DNA of 64,000 nt from Paenibacillus sp. NEAU-GSW1 (lineage in GTDB: Bacteria; Bacillota; Bacilli; Paenibacillales; Paenibacillaceae). The stretch lies in assembly GCF_009737085.1 (NCBI RefSeq), contig NZ_WOVL01000005.1, positions 62,001 to 126,000 on the forward strand, in the 5' to 3' direction. Numbering within the stretch: position 1 is the stretch's first letter; every line of letters begins with the position of its first letter. The translations under genes were made by a program, and so were the position numbers. Positions 25,892 to 35,280 of the stretch are shown in pieces. The notes below the pieces were generated by a model. It did not search any database, was not told where the DNA came from, and worked only from the letters and a program-made list of their open reading frames with translations.

Positions 25892-27724
25892 TTGAATTTT
25901 GTATCCATATTGAAGAAAACGGCGGTTTTCAGCACAGTACTTGCCGTTACAGCTGCTGCTGCGCCTTTTTCCAGTCAAGCCGATGCAAGCAGCAATGTAC
26001 AAAATAGTGTCCAATCGAGAAGCGAGCAGGATATTGAAGCCAAATGGAAGCAATATTTGCCCCAGAAATTTGCTTTGGACAAGCTGTTTGCGGTAAAGCC
26101 GAACATAACCTCGCCTTACAGCGCAGGCCGATTGAACAGTTATGTGCTTCAGGATGCATTGAATGCAACCAATTTTGCCCGCTATTTGGCAGGACTTCCC
26201 GATGACGTCACGCTTGATATGAGCCTGGAGACGCAGCAGCAAGCAGGAGCGGTGCTTACGGCTCGCCACGGCAAGCTTAATCATTTTCCTAGCCAGCCAA
26301 GTGACATGGCCGATGACTTTTACCAATTGGGCTATGACGCGACATCCTCCAGCAATCTCTCGGCAGGGCGGGACTCGCTTTATGATACGGTTTTCTTCGG
26401 TTATATGGCGGACAACGGAACGAATAATCTGGATACTGTCGGCCATCGCCGCTGGATCATCAATCCGCAAATGAAGAAAACGATGTTTGGCCTTGCCCAC
26501 AGTCCAGATTCGATGTACGGCTATTATTCTACGATGTACGCATTTAATAGAGAGCGCGCCGAAGATGAAGTCGAATATGACTATATCGCATGGCCGTCGG
26601 CAGGCAATTTTCCTGCAGACGTTCTGACGCCGAGCGACCCTTGGTCCGTATCGTTGAATACCGATCTATATGACAAGCAAAAGACGAGCGAGATTAAAGT
26701 GACCGTTACGCGCGAAAGGGATAACAAATCTTGGTCTCTGGACGCCGGGGACAGAGATTATGCAGGAAACTTTTTTAACATTAACACCAGCTATTATGGC
26801 GTAGACTTTGCTATTATTTTTCGGGCCGGCGATATAGATTCATATAAAACAGATGATGTGTATCAGGTGACGATAGACAACCTGTATATGACGAATGGCG
26901 AAAAAACGTCGATTTCGTATACGACATCGTTCTTCACGATGCAGGCAAGCTTCAAAAATACGAATGCGGTCCGTTCGATGCTCGTCGGCCAAAAGATGCA
27001 ATTTCCGATCACAGGAAGCGCGAGCAGATACGTATCTTCGGATAGCAGCATTGCAAGCGTTGACAGCAAAGGAGTAGTAACCGCCCATCGGGATGGCAAT
27101 GTCAACATTACAGTAGACGGTTACTTAGGCTATGGCAATAATACGATTCAGGTATATGTGATGAAGCCGGAGTACGTACAGCCAGTTAGCGCTTGGGCGA
27201 AGACAGGCATAGCGAAGGCGATCGAATACGGACTCGTAAATAATTATCCCTATTACAATGATCTTACGCTTGCTGTGACGAGAGAGGAATTTGTTAATTA
27301 TGTCGTCGGGATGCTCAGCGCGTTAGACCCATCCTTGGACCTGAGTGACTATTACAGCAAAAAATCGCCGTTCACGGATGTTAATAACGGCGATTCGGCT
27401 ATTATTTGGGCCTATGAGAAGGGGATTATTAGCGGCACCGGCAAGGGCAAGTTTTCTCCATATGCGACAATGACGAGGGAGCAAGCTGCAGTGCTGCTGC
27501 TGAACGTTTACGATTACCTTGGCGGAAAAGACAGCGGCGGGGCAAAAGTGTCGTTCGCGGATCAAGGCAAAGTATCGGCATGGGCCGAATCAGCCGTACA
27601 GCGAGCTGTTCAACTGTCGCTGCTTGGCGGCGTTTCGGGCAATAAGTTCGATCCGCAAGGCAAATACTCGCAAGAACAAACGATTGTAACGATGCTGCGG
27701 TTGTATGAGAAGTTTATGGAATAG
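25892..27724 (+). CDS. Secreted CAP-domain protein with SLH repeats
   Basis: 610 aa from TTG 25892 (GAGG about 11 bases upstream). A Sec signal peptide (residues 1-32, LKKTAVFSTVLAVTAAAAPFSSQADA) precedes a CAP/SCP domain at about 80-210, with AGAVLTARHGKLNHFP and TVGHRRWIINPQMKKTMFGLA carrying the typical His/Glu residues. A Big2-type Ig-like domain follows at about 360-425 (YVSSDSSIASVDSKGVVTAHRDGNVNITV). Three SLH repeats occupy the C-terminus (AKAIEYGLV, IIWAYEKGIISGTGKGKFSPYATMTREQAAVLL, AVQRAVQLSLLGGVSG), anchoring the protein to pyruvylated wall polymer. Role unknown; extracellular CAP proteins of this group occur in spore and biofilm contexts. Confidence 0.9.
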   Translation: MNFVSILKKTAVFSTVLAVTAAAAPFSSQADASSNVQNSVQSRSEQDIEAKWKQYLPQKFALDKLFAVKPNITSPYSAGRLNSYVLQDALNATNFARYLAGLPDDVTLDMSLETQQQAGAVLTARHGKLNHFPSQPSDMADDFYQLGYDATSSSNLSAGRDSLYDTVFFGYMADNGTNNLDTVGHRRWIINPQMKKTMFGLAHSPDSMYGYYSTMYAFNRERAEDEVEYDYIAWPSAGNFPADVLTPSDPWSVSLNTDLYDKQKTSEIKVTVTRERDNKSWSLDAGDRDYAGNFFNINTSYYGVDFAIIFRAGDIDSYKTDDVYQVTIDNLYMTNGEKTSISYTTSFFTMQASFKNTNAVRSMLVGQKMQFPITGSASRYVSSDSSIASVDSKGVVTAHRDGNVNITVDGYLGYGNNTIQVYVMKPEYVQPVSAWAKTGIAKAIEYGLVNNYPYYNDLTLAVTREEFVNYVVGMLSALDPSLDLSDYYSKKSPFTDVNNGDSAIIWAYEKGIISGTGKGKFSPYATMTREQAAVLLLNVYDYLGGKDSGGAKVSFADQGKVSAWAESAVQRAVQLSLLGGVSGNKFDPQGKYSQEQTIVTMLRLYEKFME

Positions 27725-27730
27725 ATAAGC

Positions 27731-27783
27731 AAAAGGGTTTGAGCGGAGTCATTCATGATGGCTTCGCTCAAACCCTTTTTTTT
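27731..27783 (+). terminator. Terminator after the CAP/SLH gene
   Basis: AAAAGGGTTTGAGCG (27731-27745) pairs with CGCTCAAACCCTTTT (27765-27779) and is followed by T residues to 27783. The loop contains a small ATCAT/ATGAT inner pairing. Confidence 0.88.
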
Positions 27784-27808
27784 CGCGCGTACGGCGCGCT
27801 TTACCTTG

Positions 27809-28182
27809 CTCTAACGGATTCTTATTCCGTTAGAGCGTCCGAGGTAACTCTATAGTTACTCCCTAACGGAACGGGAGGTCGTAACGTAAGCCGCACACCT
27901 TCCACCTCGACGCAAGTTGGTACTCTAACGGATTCTTATTCCGTTAGAGTGTCCGAGGTAACTCTATAGTTACTCCCTAACGGAACGGGAGGTCGTAACG
28001 TAAGCCGCATACCTTCCACCTCGACGTAAGTTGGCACTCTAACGGATTCTTATTCCGTTAGAGTGTCCGAGGTAACTCTATAGTTACTCCCTAACGGAAC
28101 GGGAGGTCGTAACGTAAGGCGCGCACCTTCCACATCGACGCGAAACCGCGCCCTAACGGATTTTCGTTCCGTTAGAGTATCT
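27809..28182. repeat. Tandem palindrome array, period 114 bp (3.3 units)
   Basis: Units begin at 27809, 27923, 28037 and 28151 (exactly 114 bp apart; the last is partial). Each starts with a 27-bp palindrome whose arms are CTCTAACGG and CCGTTAGAG. A second palindrome, GTAACTCTATAGTTAC, and then a decayed copy of the CTAACGG core follow. The two CTAACGG cores are 52 bp apart (27811 and 27863). Within a unit the CTCCC/GGGAG arms around the second core can form another hairpin. No coding potential; it lies between a terminator and the convergent phn genes. Confidence 0.9.
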
Positions 28183-28246
28183 CAAGTGTGCGGGAGTGAG
28201 GTCTTATCACCCCCGTGCAAACGGGAGACAAGCGAAACGAAGGGCT

Positions 28247-29098
28247 TTATATAAGCCGCTTCCGGAAGAAGCCGGAGATGGCGTCGATCGCCGTAATCAT
28301 GACGACGATGCCGAGCAGAATGATGCCGACGCGGTCCCAGTTGCGGGTGCTGAGCGCGAAGATCAGCGGTGTGCCGATGCCGCCCGCCCCGATTACGCCG
28401 AGAATTGCGGCGGAACGCACGTTGATCTCGAACCGGTAAAGCGTATAGGACAAGAAGCCTGGCAGTACCTGCGGAATGACGGCGTACCAGAGCAGCTGCA
28501 GCCGATTCGCGCCTGACGCGGTCAAAGCTTCGAGCGGACCGCGGTCGATGTTCTCGATCTCGTCGGCGAACAGCTTGCCGAGCATGCCGACGGAATGCAG
28601 GCCAAGCGCCAGCATGCCGGCGAAGGAGCCGGGGCCGACCGCTTTAATAAACAGGATGGCCATGACGATTTCCGGGAAGGTGCGAATGAAGCTGAGCGCG
28701 ATTTTGCCCAAGCTGGACACTGCCCGCGAGCTGCTCATATTCGTTGCCGACCAGAAGGCGAACGGGATGCAAATCAGGGTAGAGAGGAAGGTGCCGCCAA
28801 TGGAAATGGCCAGCGTATCGAGAAGCCCGCGCAGCAAATCTTCGCCGTCGGGCAAATAAACGTAGTCCCAATCCGGCGCAAAGACACCGGCAAGAATAGA
28901 TTTCGTAATCTGTCCTGCCGTCTCTTTCAAGCCGGTGAACGGCACGCCGGCGAACGCCCAGCCGTATACGGCGACCAGCGCCAAGATAATAAGCCAGCGA
29001 TAGCGGTTTTTTCGCGGCTTCGGCACTCGGGCATTCCAGTCTGCAGCAGCAGCCGGCTTGCTAGCATTCGTAACTGTTGTTGCTGTTTTTGTCGTCAT
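28247..29098 (-). CDS. phnE: Phosphonate ABC transporter permease, second copy
   Basis: 283 aa. A charged N-terminus precedes a first membrane segment (WLIILALVAVYGWAFAGV). The ABC-membrane core shows DTLAISIGGTFLSTLICIPFAF and the EAA loop as ALTASGANRLQLLWYAVIPQVLPGFLSYTLYRFEINVRSAAILGVIGAGGIG, characteristic of PhnE. Its ATG overlaps the stop of the preceding phnE gene (ATGA). Two phnE genes in a row form a heterodimeric channel in this family. Last gene of the operon; the repeat array lies downstream. Confidence 0.92.
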   Translation of the reverse strand: MTTKTATTVTNASKPAAAADWNARVPKPRKNRYRWLIILALVAVYGWAFAGVPFTGLKETAGQITKSILAGVFAPDWDYVYLPDGEDLLRGLLDTLAISIGGTFLSTLICIPFAFWSATNMSSSRAVSSLGKIALSFIRTFPEIVMAILFIKAVGPGSFAGMLALGLHSVGMLGKLFADEIENIDRGPLEALTASGANRLQLLWYAVIPQVLPGFLSYTLYRFEINVRSAAILGVIGAGGIGTPLIFALSTRNWDRVGIILLGIVVMITAIDAISGFFRKRLI

Positions 29099-29886
29099 AG
29101 CAGTCTCTCCCGCAGTTTTGCGCTCGCGTAATCGATCAATAGCACGATAGCTAATGTAAAAATAATAATGACGCTCGTCTTGTCATATTCCAGAAAACCA
29201 AGCGTTACTTCGTAGTAATGGCCGATGCCGCCCGCCCCTACGAGGCCGAGCACAGCAGCTGCCCGAACGTTGATTTCGAACGTGTACAGCGTAAAGGACA
29301 TGAAATGCGCCTGAATTTGAGGGACAACGGCGTAAGCGATGATCTGGAGCTTATTGGCACCGACGGAAGCCATCGCTTCCAACGGACCGCGGTCGATCGC
29401 CTCCAGCGCTTCATAGGTCAGCTTGGCAATAAGACCGACGGAGAAGACGGTCAAAGCGAAAATGCCGGGCAGCGAGCCAAGGCCAAAAATCGCAACGAAC
29501 AGCGCGGCCAGCAGCAGGTCGGGAATCGTCCGCACCAGGTTCAGCAGAAAACGAATCGGATAGAAGATCCAGCTGCTTCCGGCGATGTTGCTTGCGCAGA
29601 GCAGCGCAACGGGAATCGCAAGCATTGCGCCGATGGTCGTTCCGACAATCGCCATGCGGATCGTCTCCAGCATTGCCTCCAGAATGTTATCGAAATAGGT
29701 CCATTTCGGAGGAAACATTTCGCGCAGCAGCTCAAACATATTGCCCAGCCCGTCGACCAGCTCGCCAAAGTCGGCTTCGGTTTTATACGCGCTCCCCCAC
29801 AGCAACAACAGCAGCAGGCCTGCCGTAAAATAATGCTTGAGCCGGCTTGGCGGCTTCGGCCGATTGAATTTGATGTTCGCGCTCAT
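29095..29886 (-). CDS. phnE: Phosphonate ABC transporter permease, first copy
   Basis: 263 aa. The EAA region reads [56 protein letters not shown], about 50% like the next phnE. It is linked by four-base overlaps to phnC upstream and to the second phnE downstream, giving tight translational coupling. It forms part of the inner-membrane channel for phosphonate or phosphite uptake. Confidence 0.92.
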   Translation of the reverse strand: MSANIKFNRPKPPSRLKHYFTAGLLLLLLWGSAYKTEADFGELVDGLGNMFELLREMFPPKWTYFDNILEAMLETIRMAIVGTTIGAMLAIPVALLCASNIAGSSWIFYPIRFLLNLVRTIPDLLLAALFVAIFGLGSLPGIFALTVFSVGLIAKLTYEALEAIDRGPLEAMASVGANKLQIIAYAVVPQIQAHFMSFTLYTFEINVRAAAVLGLVGAGGIGHYYEVTLGFLEYDKTSVIIIFTLAIVLLIDYASAKLRERLL

Positions 29887-30662
29887 GACTCAAGCTCCCC
29901 AAGCAGCTCGCCCCGCTGGATCGGACGGCCGTAAATTTCGGCGAACCGCTCGTCGGTCGCCTCGTGCACCGGTCCGTCAAAGACGACCTCGCCTCCGCGC
30001 AGGCCGATAATGCGCGTCGCGTACTGCCTTGCCAAGTCGATAAAGTGCAGGTTGACGATCGTCGTAATGCCGAGCTCTTGATTAATCTTTTTCAAATCAT
30101 CCATAACTTGCTTTGTCGTAAGCGGGTCAAGCGATGCGACAGGCTCGTCGGCCAAAATAATTTTCGCCTCTTGCGCCAGCACGCGGGCAATCGCCACACG
30201 CTGCTGCTGTCCGCCGGACAGCTCGTCGGCGCGCGCATAAGCTTTTTCGGCAATGTTGACGCGCTCCAGCGCTCTGAAAGCGAGTTCGATATCGCGTTTC
30301 GGGAAGAGGCCAAGAATCGTTCGCCAGGTGGAATGGTAACCGACTCGTCCCGCCAGCACGTTGCGCAGCACGGAGGAGCGTTTGACCAAATTAAAGCTTT
30401 GAAAAATCATGCCGATATCCCGCCGGATCATCCGCAGCCGCTTGCCGCCGGCTTTCGTAATCGAGGAGCCGCTGATCATAATTTCGCCTTCGGAAATGTC
30501 GTGAAGGCGATTGATCGCGCGCAGCAGCGTCGATTTGCCTGCGCCGGACAATCCGACGACGGCGACAAACTCCCCCTTTTCAATGGACAGGCTAATGCCG
30601 TTTAGCCCTTTGGTCGCGTTGGGGTATACCTTAGTGACATGTTGCAGCTCGATTGTGCTCAT
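29883..30662 (-). CDS. phnC: Phosphonate ABC transporter ATP-binding protein
   Basis: 259 aa from ATG 30662 (GGATGG upstream); the reading frame continues further 5' without a credible start. Walker [17 protein letters not shown], signature [20 protein letters not shown], Walker [14 protein letters not shown] and the H-loop in [20 protein letters not shown] are complete. The insertion [25 protein letters not shown] is a PhnC hallmark. Drives uptake through the two PhnE proteins. Confidence 0.95.
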   Translation of the reverse strand: MSTIELQHVTKVYPNATKGLNGISLSIEKGEFVAVVGLSGAGKSTLLRAINRLHDISEGEIMISGSSITKAGGKRLRMIRRDIGMIFQSFNLVKRSSVLRNVLAGRVGYHSTWRTILGLFPKRDIELAFRALERVNIAEKAYARADELSGGQQQRVAIARVLAQEAKIILADEPVASLDPLTTKQVMDDLKKINQELGITTIVNLHFIDLARQYATRIIGLRGGEVVFDGPVHEATDERFAEIYGRPIQRGELLGELES

Positions 30663-30793
30663 CTTTGCGTTACCATCCTTTGGTTGTAGGTTCATCCATA
30701 ATAAATACAAGTACAGCCAGTACGGGCGGCGCCCGTACTGGCTTCTTGCGATGCTAGCTATTCGTTTGACGCGCGCAGCAGCGCAATGATAAG

Positions 30794-31780
30794 CTACTCG
30801 GTTTTTACTTTCTCGCCGTATTCGCGAACGATGGCAAATACGCTGTCGTCCGATTTTACATAGCCTTCGTGCGAGTAGATTTCTTTAATAATGGCATGGC
30901 CTTCCGCGTCAGCGGCGATGTCGATGAATGCTTGCTGGATTTTTGCCATCCACTCGGCGTTCATGTCGGAACGAACGGAAATCGTATCGTTAGGAATTGC
31001 CTCCGTAAAGGTCAGCACGCGTGTATCTTCAAATACAGTCGGGTAATCTTTGCTTACAATGTTACGAGCATCTTGGAAAATAGCAGCGGCATCGACGTCG
31101 CCGTTCAATACGGCGATAACGCCTTGGTCATGGCCTTTTACCGTAACCGGTACAACGTCTTTAAGCGGATCAAGCTGGCTTTCCATCAGCTTGCCTGCCG
31201 GCCATACGAAACCAGCTGAAGAGGTAACGTTCTGATAAGCGATTTTTTTGCCTTTCAGGTCAGCGATCGATTGGATCGGGGAGTCTTTCTTAACGATAAT
31301 CATCGACTTATAGAAATCGACCAACTTATCTGTCGGAGCGCCAGTCTCGTCTTCTACGCCAAAGCGTTGAGCTTGAAGAATAACTTCAGCCGCGCCTTTT
31401 TCTTTGGCAAGCACGTAGCCAGTCGGAGGCAGGAAGCCGACATCGACTTTTTTCGAAGCCATCGCTTCAATAATCGTGTTAAAGTCAGTGGAGATGCTCA
31501 CTTTAACCTCGATGCCGAGCTTGTCGCTAAGCAGCTTCTCGAGCGGCTTCGCTTTTGCTTCGAGCGTGTCGGCGTTTTGGGAAGGAACGAATTGAACCGT
31601 CAGCGTTTCAGGCACATAGCCTTCCGCTTTTGGCGCTTCAGTAGCTTCTGCGGTAGCCGGCGCGTTCGACGCATCATTTGCTGCGTTGCTATTCGCGTTA
31701 TTCTCGGTTTTGGCGCCGCATCCGGCAAGCAGAGATACAGATACGAACAGGGATAACAGTATGGCCGTTACTTTTTTCAA
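30794..31780 (-). CDS. phnD: Phosphonate/phosphite/phosphate binding lipoprotein
   Basis: 328 aa from TTG 31780 (GGAGGG placed 8-9 bases upstream; the ATG at 31834 has no ribosome binding site). A lipoprotein signal with lipobox LLAGC puts the lipidated Cys at residue 21. The mature protein has an Asn/Ala-rich linker and then [37 protein letters not shown] and [28 protein letters not shown], typical of PhnD. First gene of the operon, facing away from a 5'-nucleotidase. The shared interest in phosphorus compounds suggests control by phosphate starvation, but I see no clear Pho box. Confidence 0.93.
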   Translation of the reverse strand: MKKVTAILLSLFVSVSLLAGCGAKTENNANSNAANDASNAPATAEATEAPKAEGYVPETLTVQFVPSQNADTLEAKAKPLEKLLSDKLGIEVKVSISTDFNTIIEAMASKKVDVGFLPPTGYVLAKEKGAAEVILQAQRFGVEDETGAPTDKLVDFYKSMIIVKKDSPIQSIADLKGKKIAYQNVTSSAGFVWPAGKLMESQLDPLKDVVPVTVKGHDQGVIAVLNGDVDAAAIFQDARNIVSKDYPTVFEDTRVLTFTEAIPNDTISVRSDMNAEWMAKIQQAFIDIAADAEGHAIIKEIYSHEGYVKSDDSVFAIVREYGEKVKTE

Positions 31781-31972
31781 TCTCAAACCCTCCAAATGAT
31801 TTCTTGTATTTGATTGCTTGTTTACTATAGGCAATTTTTGTTATCGGTTCGTAATCGCGAGGATAAGTATTTGTAAATTCAGGTAAAAGTGCTGATTATA
31901 AGGAGGTTGCACTGCTAAAATAGCTTTGCCGTCAGCTGCGGCAATCTAGCATTAAAAGGAGAATCGATTTCG

Positions 31973-33577
31973 ATGACTGCCGATTCTATTCAAACAACCT
32001 ATCGTTTTCAACTATTAGCAACGAGCGATGTGCACGGACAGATCGTGCCTTATGATTATGCGACGAAGGAAAGGCGCCGCGACTCGCTTGCGGCGCTTGC
32101 TCCGATGATCCGCAGAGAAAGAGAGGCGTCGCCGGAGCTATTGCTGCTCGACAACGGCGATGCGCTGCAAGGAACGCCCCTAGCGCATTTCGCCGCCCGC
32201 AGGAGCTGCGGGGGAACGCATCCGATTATTGCAGCGATGAATGAGCTCGGTTATGACGCCGCCGTGTTCGGAAATCATGAATTCAATTACGGCAGGGAGC
32301 TGCTGGAGAAAGCGGTTCGCGAGTCGGAATTTCCGTGGCTGTCTGCCGGAATTGTCGATCGTGCCACGGACGAGCCTGCTTTCGGCAAGCCTTACATCAT
32401 AAAGAGGATTAACAATGGAACGATCAAAATAGCGGTGCTTGGGGTGACGACCCATTACATTCCCAATTGGGAAAACCCCGAGCATATCGAGGGGCTTCGC
32501 TTTCAAGACGCATTAGAGACTGTGAAGCATTGGGCGGCTCATATCCGGGAAGAGGAGAAGCCTGATTTGCTCGTCGTCGCTTATCATGGCGGCTTTGAGC
32601 GGAGCTTGGCGGACGGTACTGCGGCGGAGCGGCTGACGGGGGAGAACCAGGCCTATGCGATGTGCGAGGCAGCTAAAGAAGCTGGCATCGATGTAATCAT
32701 AACGGGACATCAACATCGGCTGATCGCGGACGAGGTGCTCGGCGTCACCGTCCTTCAGCCCGGCTTTGGCGGAGAAACGATTGGCAAAGTAACGGTTGAC
32801 TTTGAGCACGAAAACGGCAGGTGGACAATTAGGGAGAAAAAAGCGGAGCTCCTGACGCCAAATGAATGGGAGACGGACGAACAGGTGACGGCTGTTGTGG
32901 ACGAAGCGGAGCGGCAAACGCAGGTATGGCTGGACGAGCCGATTGGCACGGTAGAGGGCGATATGAGCGTGAGGGAAGGGACGATCGCGAGCCGTATGGC
33001 GGATCATCCGTTCATCTCGTTTGTCCATCGCGCGCAAATGGAGGCTTCCGGTGCTGAATTGTCCGTTGCAGCGCATCTTGCCGAGCAGCCGCTTGGCTTT
33101 GGCGCACAGGTGACGATGCGCGACGTGCTTGCTAATTTCCGCTTCCCGAATACGTTGACGGTGCTCCGCTTGTCCGGCCGCGATATTCGCGACGCGCTGG
33201 AGCGTACGGCCGATTACTTTCGGCTGGATGAAAGCGGGGAGCCGCAGGTTAATCCGGCTTACTTGGAACCCAAGCCTCAGCATTACAATTATGACATGTG
33301 GGCGGGCATTGAGTATGTTCTGGATATCCGGCAGCCTGTCGGATATCGGGTTGCAACGGTAACGCGAAACGGGAAGCCCGTCACAGATGACGACAGCTTT
33401 GAAGTCGTTATGAACAACTATCGCGCAAGCGGAGGCGGTGATTACGAGATGTTTCGCGGGCGGCCGGTCGTACGTGAAATGATGATTGAGCAGGCGGAGC
33501 TGTTTGCTGATTATTTCCGCCGTTACAGGTCGGTTCGAGCAGAATGCAGCCATAGCTGGAAGGTCGTCTACGAATGA
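31973..33577 (+). CDS. 5'-nucleotidase / metallophosphatase (YunD-like)
   Basis: 534 aa from ATG 31973 (AAGGAG about 9 bases upstream). There is no signal peptide, so it is cytoplasmic, as B. subtilis YunD. N-terminal calcineurin-type phosphatase: ATSDVHGQI (D-x-H), LLDNGDALQGTPLA (GDxxQG), VFGNHEFNYG (GNHE) and the late motif GHQHRL. The C-terminal 5'-nucleotidase domain contains LANFRFPNTLTVLRLSGRDIRDALE and NNYRASGGGDYEMF for base stacking. It releases phosphate from nucleotides or UDP-sugars. Divergent from phnD. Confidence 0.92.
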   Translation: MTADSIQTTYRFQLLATSDVHGQIVPYDYATKERRRDSLAALAPMIRREREASPELLLLDNGDALQGTPLAHFAARRSCGGTHPIIAAMNELGYDAAVFGNHEFNYGRELLEKAVRESEFPWLSAGIVDRATDEPAFGKPYIIKRINNGTIKIAVLGVTTHYIPNWENPEHIEGLRFQDALETVKHWAAHIREEEKPDLLVVAYHGGFERSLADGTAAERLTGENQAYAMCEAAKEAGIDVIITGHQHRLIADEVLGVTVLQPGFGGETIGKVTVDFEHENGRWTIREKKAELLTPNEWETDEQVTAVVDEAERQTQVWLDEPIGTVEGDMSVREGTIASRMADHPFISFVHRAQMEASGAELSVAAHLAEQPLGFGAQVTMRDVLANFRFPNTLTVLRLSGRDIRDALERTADYFRLDESGEPQVNPAYLEPKPQHYNYDMWAGIEYVLDIRQPVGYRVATVTRNGKPVTDDDSFEVVMNNYRASGGGDYEMFRGRPVVREMMIEQAELFADYFRRYRSVRAECSHSWKVVYE

Positions 33578-33595
33578 AAGGGGCATAAGGAATTG

Positions 33596-34060
33596 ATGGA
33601 AAAGAGAAACGGCATAGGTGCAACCGAAGCGCACGCCCGATTGCTGATGGATAGTTATAAACGGTGGACAGGACGTGATCTGCTCGTCGCGAAGACACAA
33701 GAGAACGGAATCAGCGAAGCGCTTTTTCAGGCGCCGTTCGTCATTCTGTCGCATGGAACGGAAGCGGAGCCTGTGTTGAACTACGGCAATGAAAAAGCGT
33801 TGGAGCTGTGGGAGATGAGCTGGGACGAGCTGACATCAACGCCTTCCCGCTTAACGGCCGAGCCGATGGCGCGCGAGGAGCGGGACCGGTTTTTCGAACG
33901 GGTAACCGAGAATGGCTTTGTCGACGGCTATACCGGCATCCGAATTTCAAGCACGGGAAGGCGCTTTGCAATCATCGATACGCTGGTATGGAATTTGGTT
34001 GACGAAGAGGGCGTGTTTCGAGGACAGGCAGCGGCTTTTTCGGAATACCGTTATTTATAG
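33596..34060 (+). CDS. MEKHLA/PAS-like domain protein
   Basis: 154 aa, ATG 33596 (AAGG upstream), 18 bases after the nucleotidase gene. The sequence RLLMDSYKRWTGRDLL, then ILSHGTEAEPVLNYGNEKALELWEMSWDELTSTPSRLTAEPMAREERDRFFERV, matches the MEKHLA domain, a PAS-like sensor fold otherwise known from plant HD-ZIP III proteins and bacterial stand-alone proteins. No output domain is present. Probably ligand binding; possibly co-transcribed with the nucleotidase. Confidence 0.85.
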   Translation: MEKRNGIGATEAHARLLMDSYKRWTGRDLLVAKTQENGISEALFQAPFVILSHGTEAEPVLNYGNEKALELWEMSWDELTSTPSRLTAEPMAREERDRFFERVTENGFVDGYTGIRISSTGRRFAIIDTLVWNLVDEEGVFRGQAAAFSEYRYL

Positions 34061-34164
34061 CGGAAGCAGGAGGGTTCTAAGAAAAATAGTACTGCCTCGC
34101 TCGGACGCTTGCTGGTAAGCTGGAGCAGTAATCCAATACGATCGTTACAAGGAGTGCTGGTTCC

Positions 34165-34941
34165 ATGCTGGAAACACCGACGTGGGCGAAAGCTTTCGCA
34201 TATTTTTCCGCCAAGCTGTCTGCCGCAGGCGGCTTGTTTCTGCTGTTTTTGCTGGTGGCTGCCGGCTTGGATTTGTATGGCTGGGGAGAGATTGCGAGTG
34301 AGCCGATAATTTGGTGCTTATTATTCGGCTATTCGATTCTGTTTTCGCTGGCGGCAGACGGCATTATGCTGCTTGCAAGAGTCCGGCGAGAAAAACGGAT
34401 GCTGCTGGAAGTTCTTTTATATGCTTCGGGCGGTTATTTGCCTTTTCTACTATTAAGCCACAACGGGGCGAATTGGTTTTATGTCTTTATAGGATTGCTA
34501 GGTGTTGCTTGCTCGCTCATTTTCTTTGGCATTTATCATTTTATGCGCTACAAATGGCCTTTCTCGGGTGTAATTGCGGCGACGCTGCTCATTCTGCTCA
34601 TTGTATTGGCAAAAGCTGATTTAACGATCACAAGGCAATGGGAGGAGCTGCGAACGGATAACGGATATGAGGCGAGCTTTGCGTATTTCCGTGGGGAAAA
34701 GGCGATTGCCATTTCGCTTAAGCATGGAGAGACGCTCCGTTGCGATATCAGTTGGAATCCCGAGAACGACGGAGGCTACGGCATGCGTGTGCTGGATGAT
34801 CGCGGTGAGACTGTCCCGCTTACGGATTCTGGAGGACATGCATTCTCGTTTACTGCTGACCGCTCCGATACGTACTGGATTGCTATATCCGGAAACAAGC
34901 TAAAGGGCTCTGTTTCGGTAAAATGGACGATAGAGAAGTAA
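34165..34941 (+). CDS. Unknown membrane protein
   Basis: 258 aa from ATG 34165 (AAGGAG upstream). Five to six hydrophobic segments occupy residues about 18-152 (GGLFLLFLLVAAGLDLYG, IIWCLLFGYSILFSLAADGIMLL, VLLYASGGYLPFLLL, WFYVFIGLLGVACSLIFFGIYHF, GVIAATLLILLIVLA). A soluble C-terminal beta-rich domain of about 100 residues follows, probably outside the cell (ISLKHGETLRCDISWNP, TADRSDTYWIAISGNKLKGSVSVKWT), resembling a carbohydrate- or ligand-binding sandwich. No family recognised. Confidence 0.7.
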   Translation: MLETPTWAKAFAYFSAKLSAAGGLFLLFLLVAAGLDLYGWGEIASEPIIWCLLFGYSILFSLAADGIMLLARVRREKRMLLEVLLYASGGYLPFLLLSHNGANWFYVFIGLLGVACSLIFFGIYHFMRYKWPFSGVIAATLLILLIVLAKADLTITRQWEELRTDNGYEASFAYFRGEKAIAISLKHGETLRCDISWNPENDGGYGMRVLDDRGETVPLTDSGGHAFSFTADRSDTYWIAISGNKLKGSVSVKWTIEK

Positions 34942-34997
34942 CCTTCGTTCTGAGATGGCCAGCTATCTGACCTATAAAGCATTTGTTCAAAAAAGGG

Positions 34998-35026
34998 TTG
35001 CTTCATGTGGAAAATGGTGGTACGAT
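34998..35026 (+). promoter_or_regulatory. Candidate sigma-A promoter of a short leader transcript
   Basis: TTGCTT (34998-35003), 17-base spacer, TACGAT (35021-35026). It would start RNA about 60 bases before the first hairpin-T-tract of the region upstream of the argH-like gene. Weak agreement in the -10; no experimental support. Confidence 0.4.
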
Positions 35027-35086
35027 ACTAAACATACAATTCCACTGGGAATAATAAGTTATTAAAAAGCGCTACCGGATAACCGG

Positions 35087-35125
35087 AGGCTTCGATGCTG
35101 GACTGCCAGCTCGGAGCCTTTTTTT
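35087..35125 (+). terminator. Hairpin with T-tract in leader region (terminator or attenuator)
   Basis: GGCT (35088-35091) and AGCC (35115-35118) close a stem with an inner CTGG/CCAG pairing, followed by seven T. A second hairpin, GACAGCCGGAG (35162-35172) with CTCCGGCTGTC (35191-35201) and TTCTTTT, follows. Two terminators in 120 bases ahead of the argH-like gene could be the end of the previous unit or an attenuator. The rest of the 34942-35280 gap holds a TTAACGTTAA palindrome at 35128-35137 and an imperfect TTGTTACATAG/CTATACAACAG repeat at 35234-35256. Confidence 0.5.
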
Positions 35126-35280
35126 GTTTAACGTTAACGCTATGAAATATGATCTTGACCGGACAGCCGGAGAGATCGCTGTTGCGGCGACTCCGGCTGT
35201 CTTCTTTTATAGAAATAAAAGCCTGTAAAAGGGTTGTTACATAGTCTATACAACAGTTGATGTCAGGGGGTTATTCATAG

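Noticed and set aside
24736..28182. Arrays could be CRISPR
   Set aside because: Spacers are identical from unit to unit, the period is 113-114 bp, repeats are full palindromes, and no cas gene is present.
28196..30605. Long plus-strand frames opposite the phn operon
   Set aside because: Shadow frames in GC-rich third-position sequence; the minus-strand genes are complete with overlapping starts and stops.
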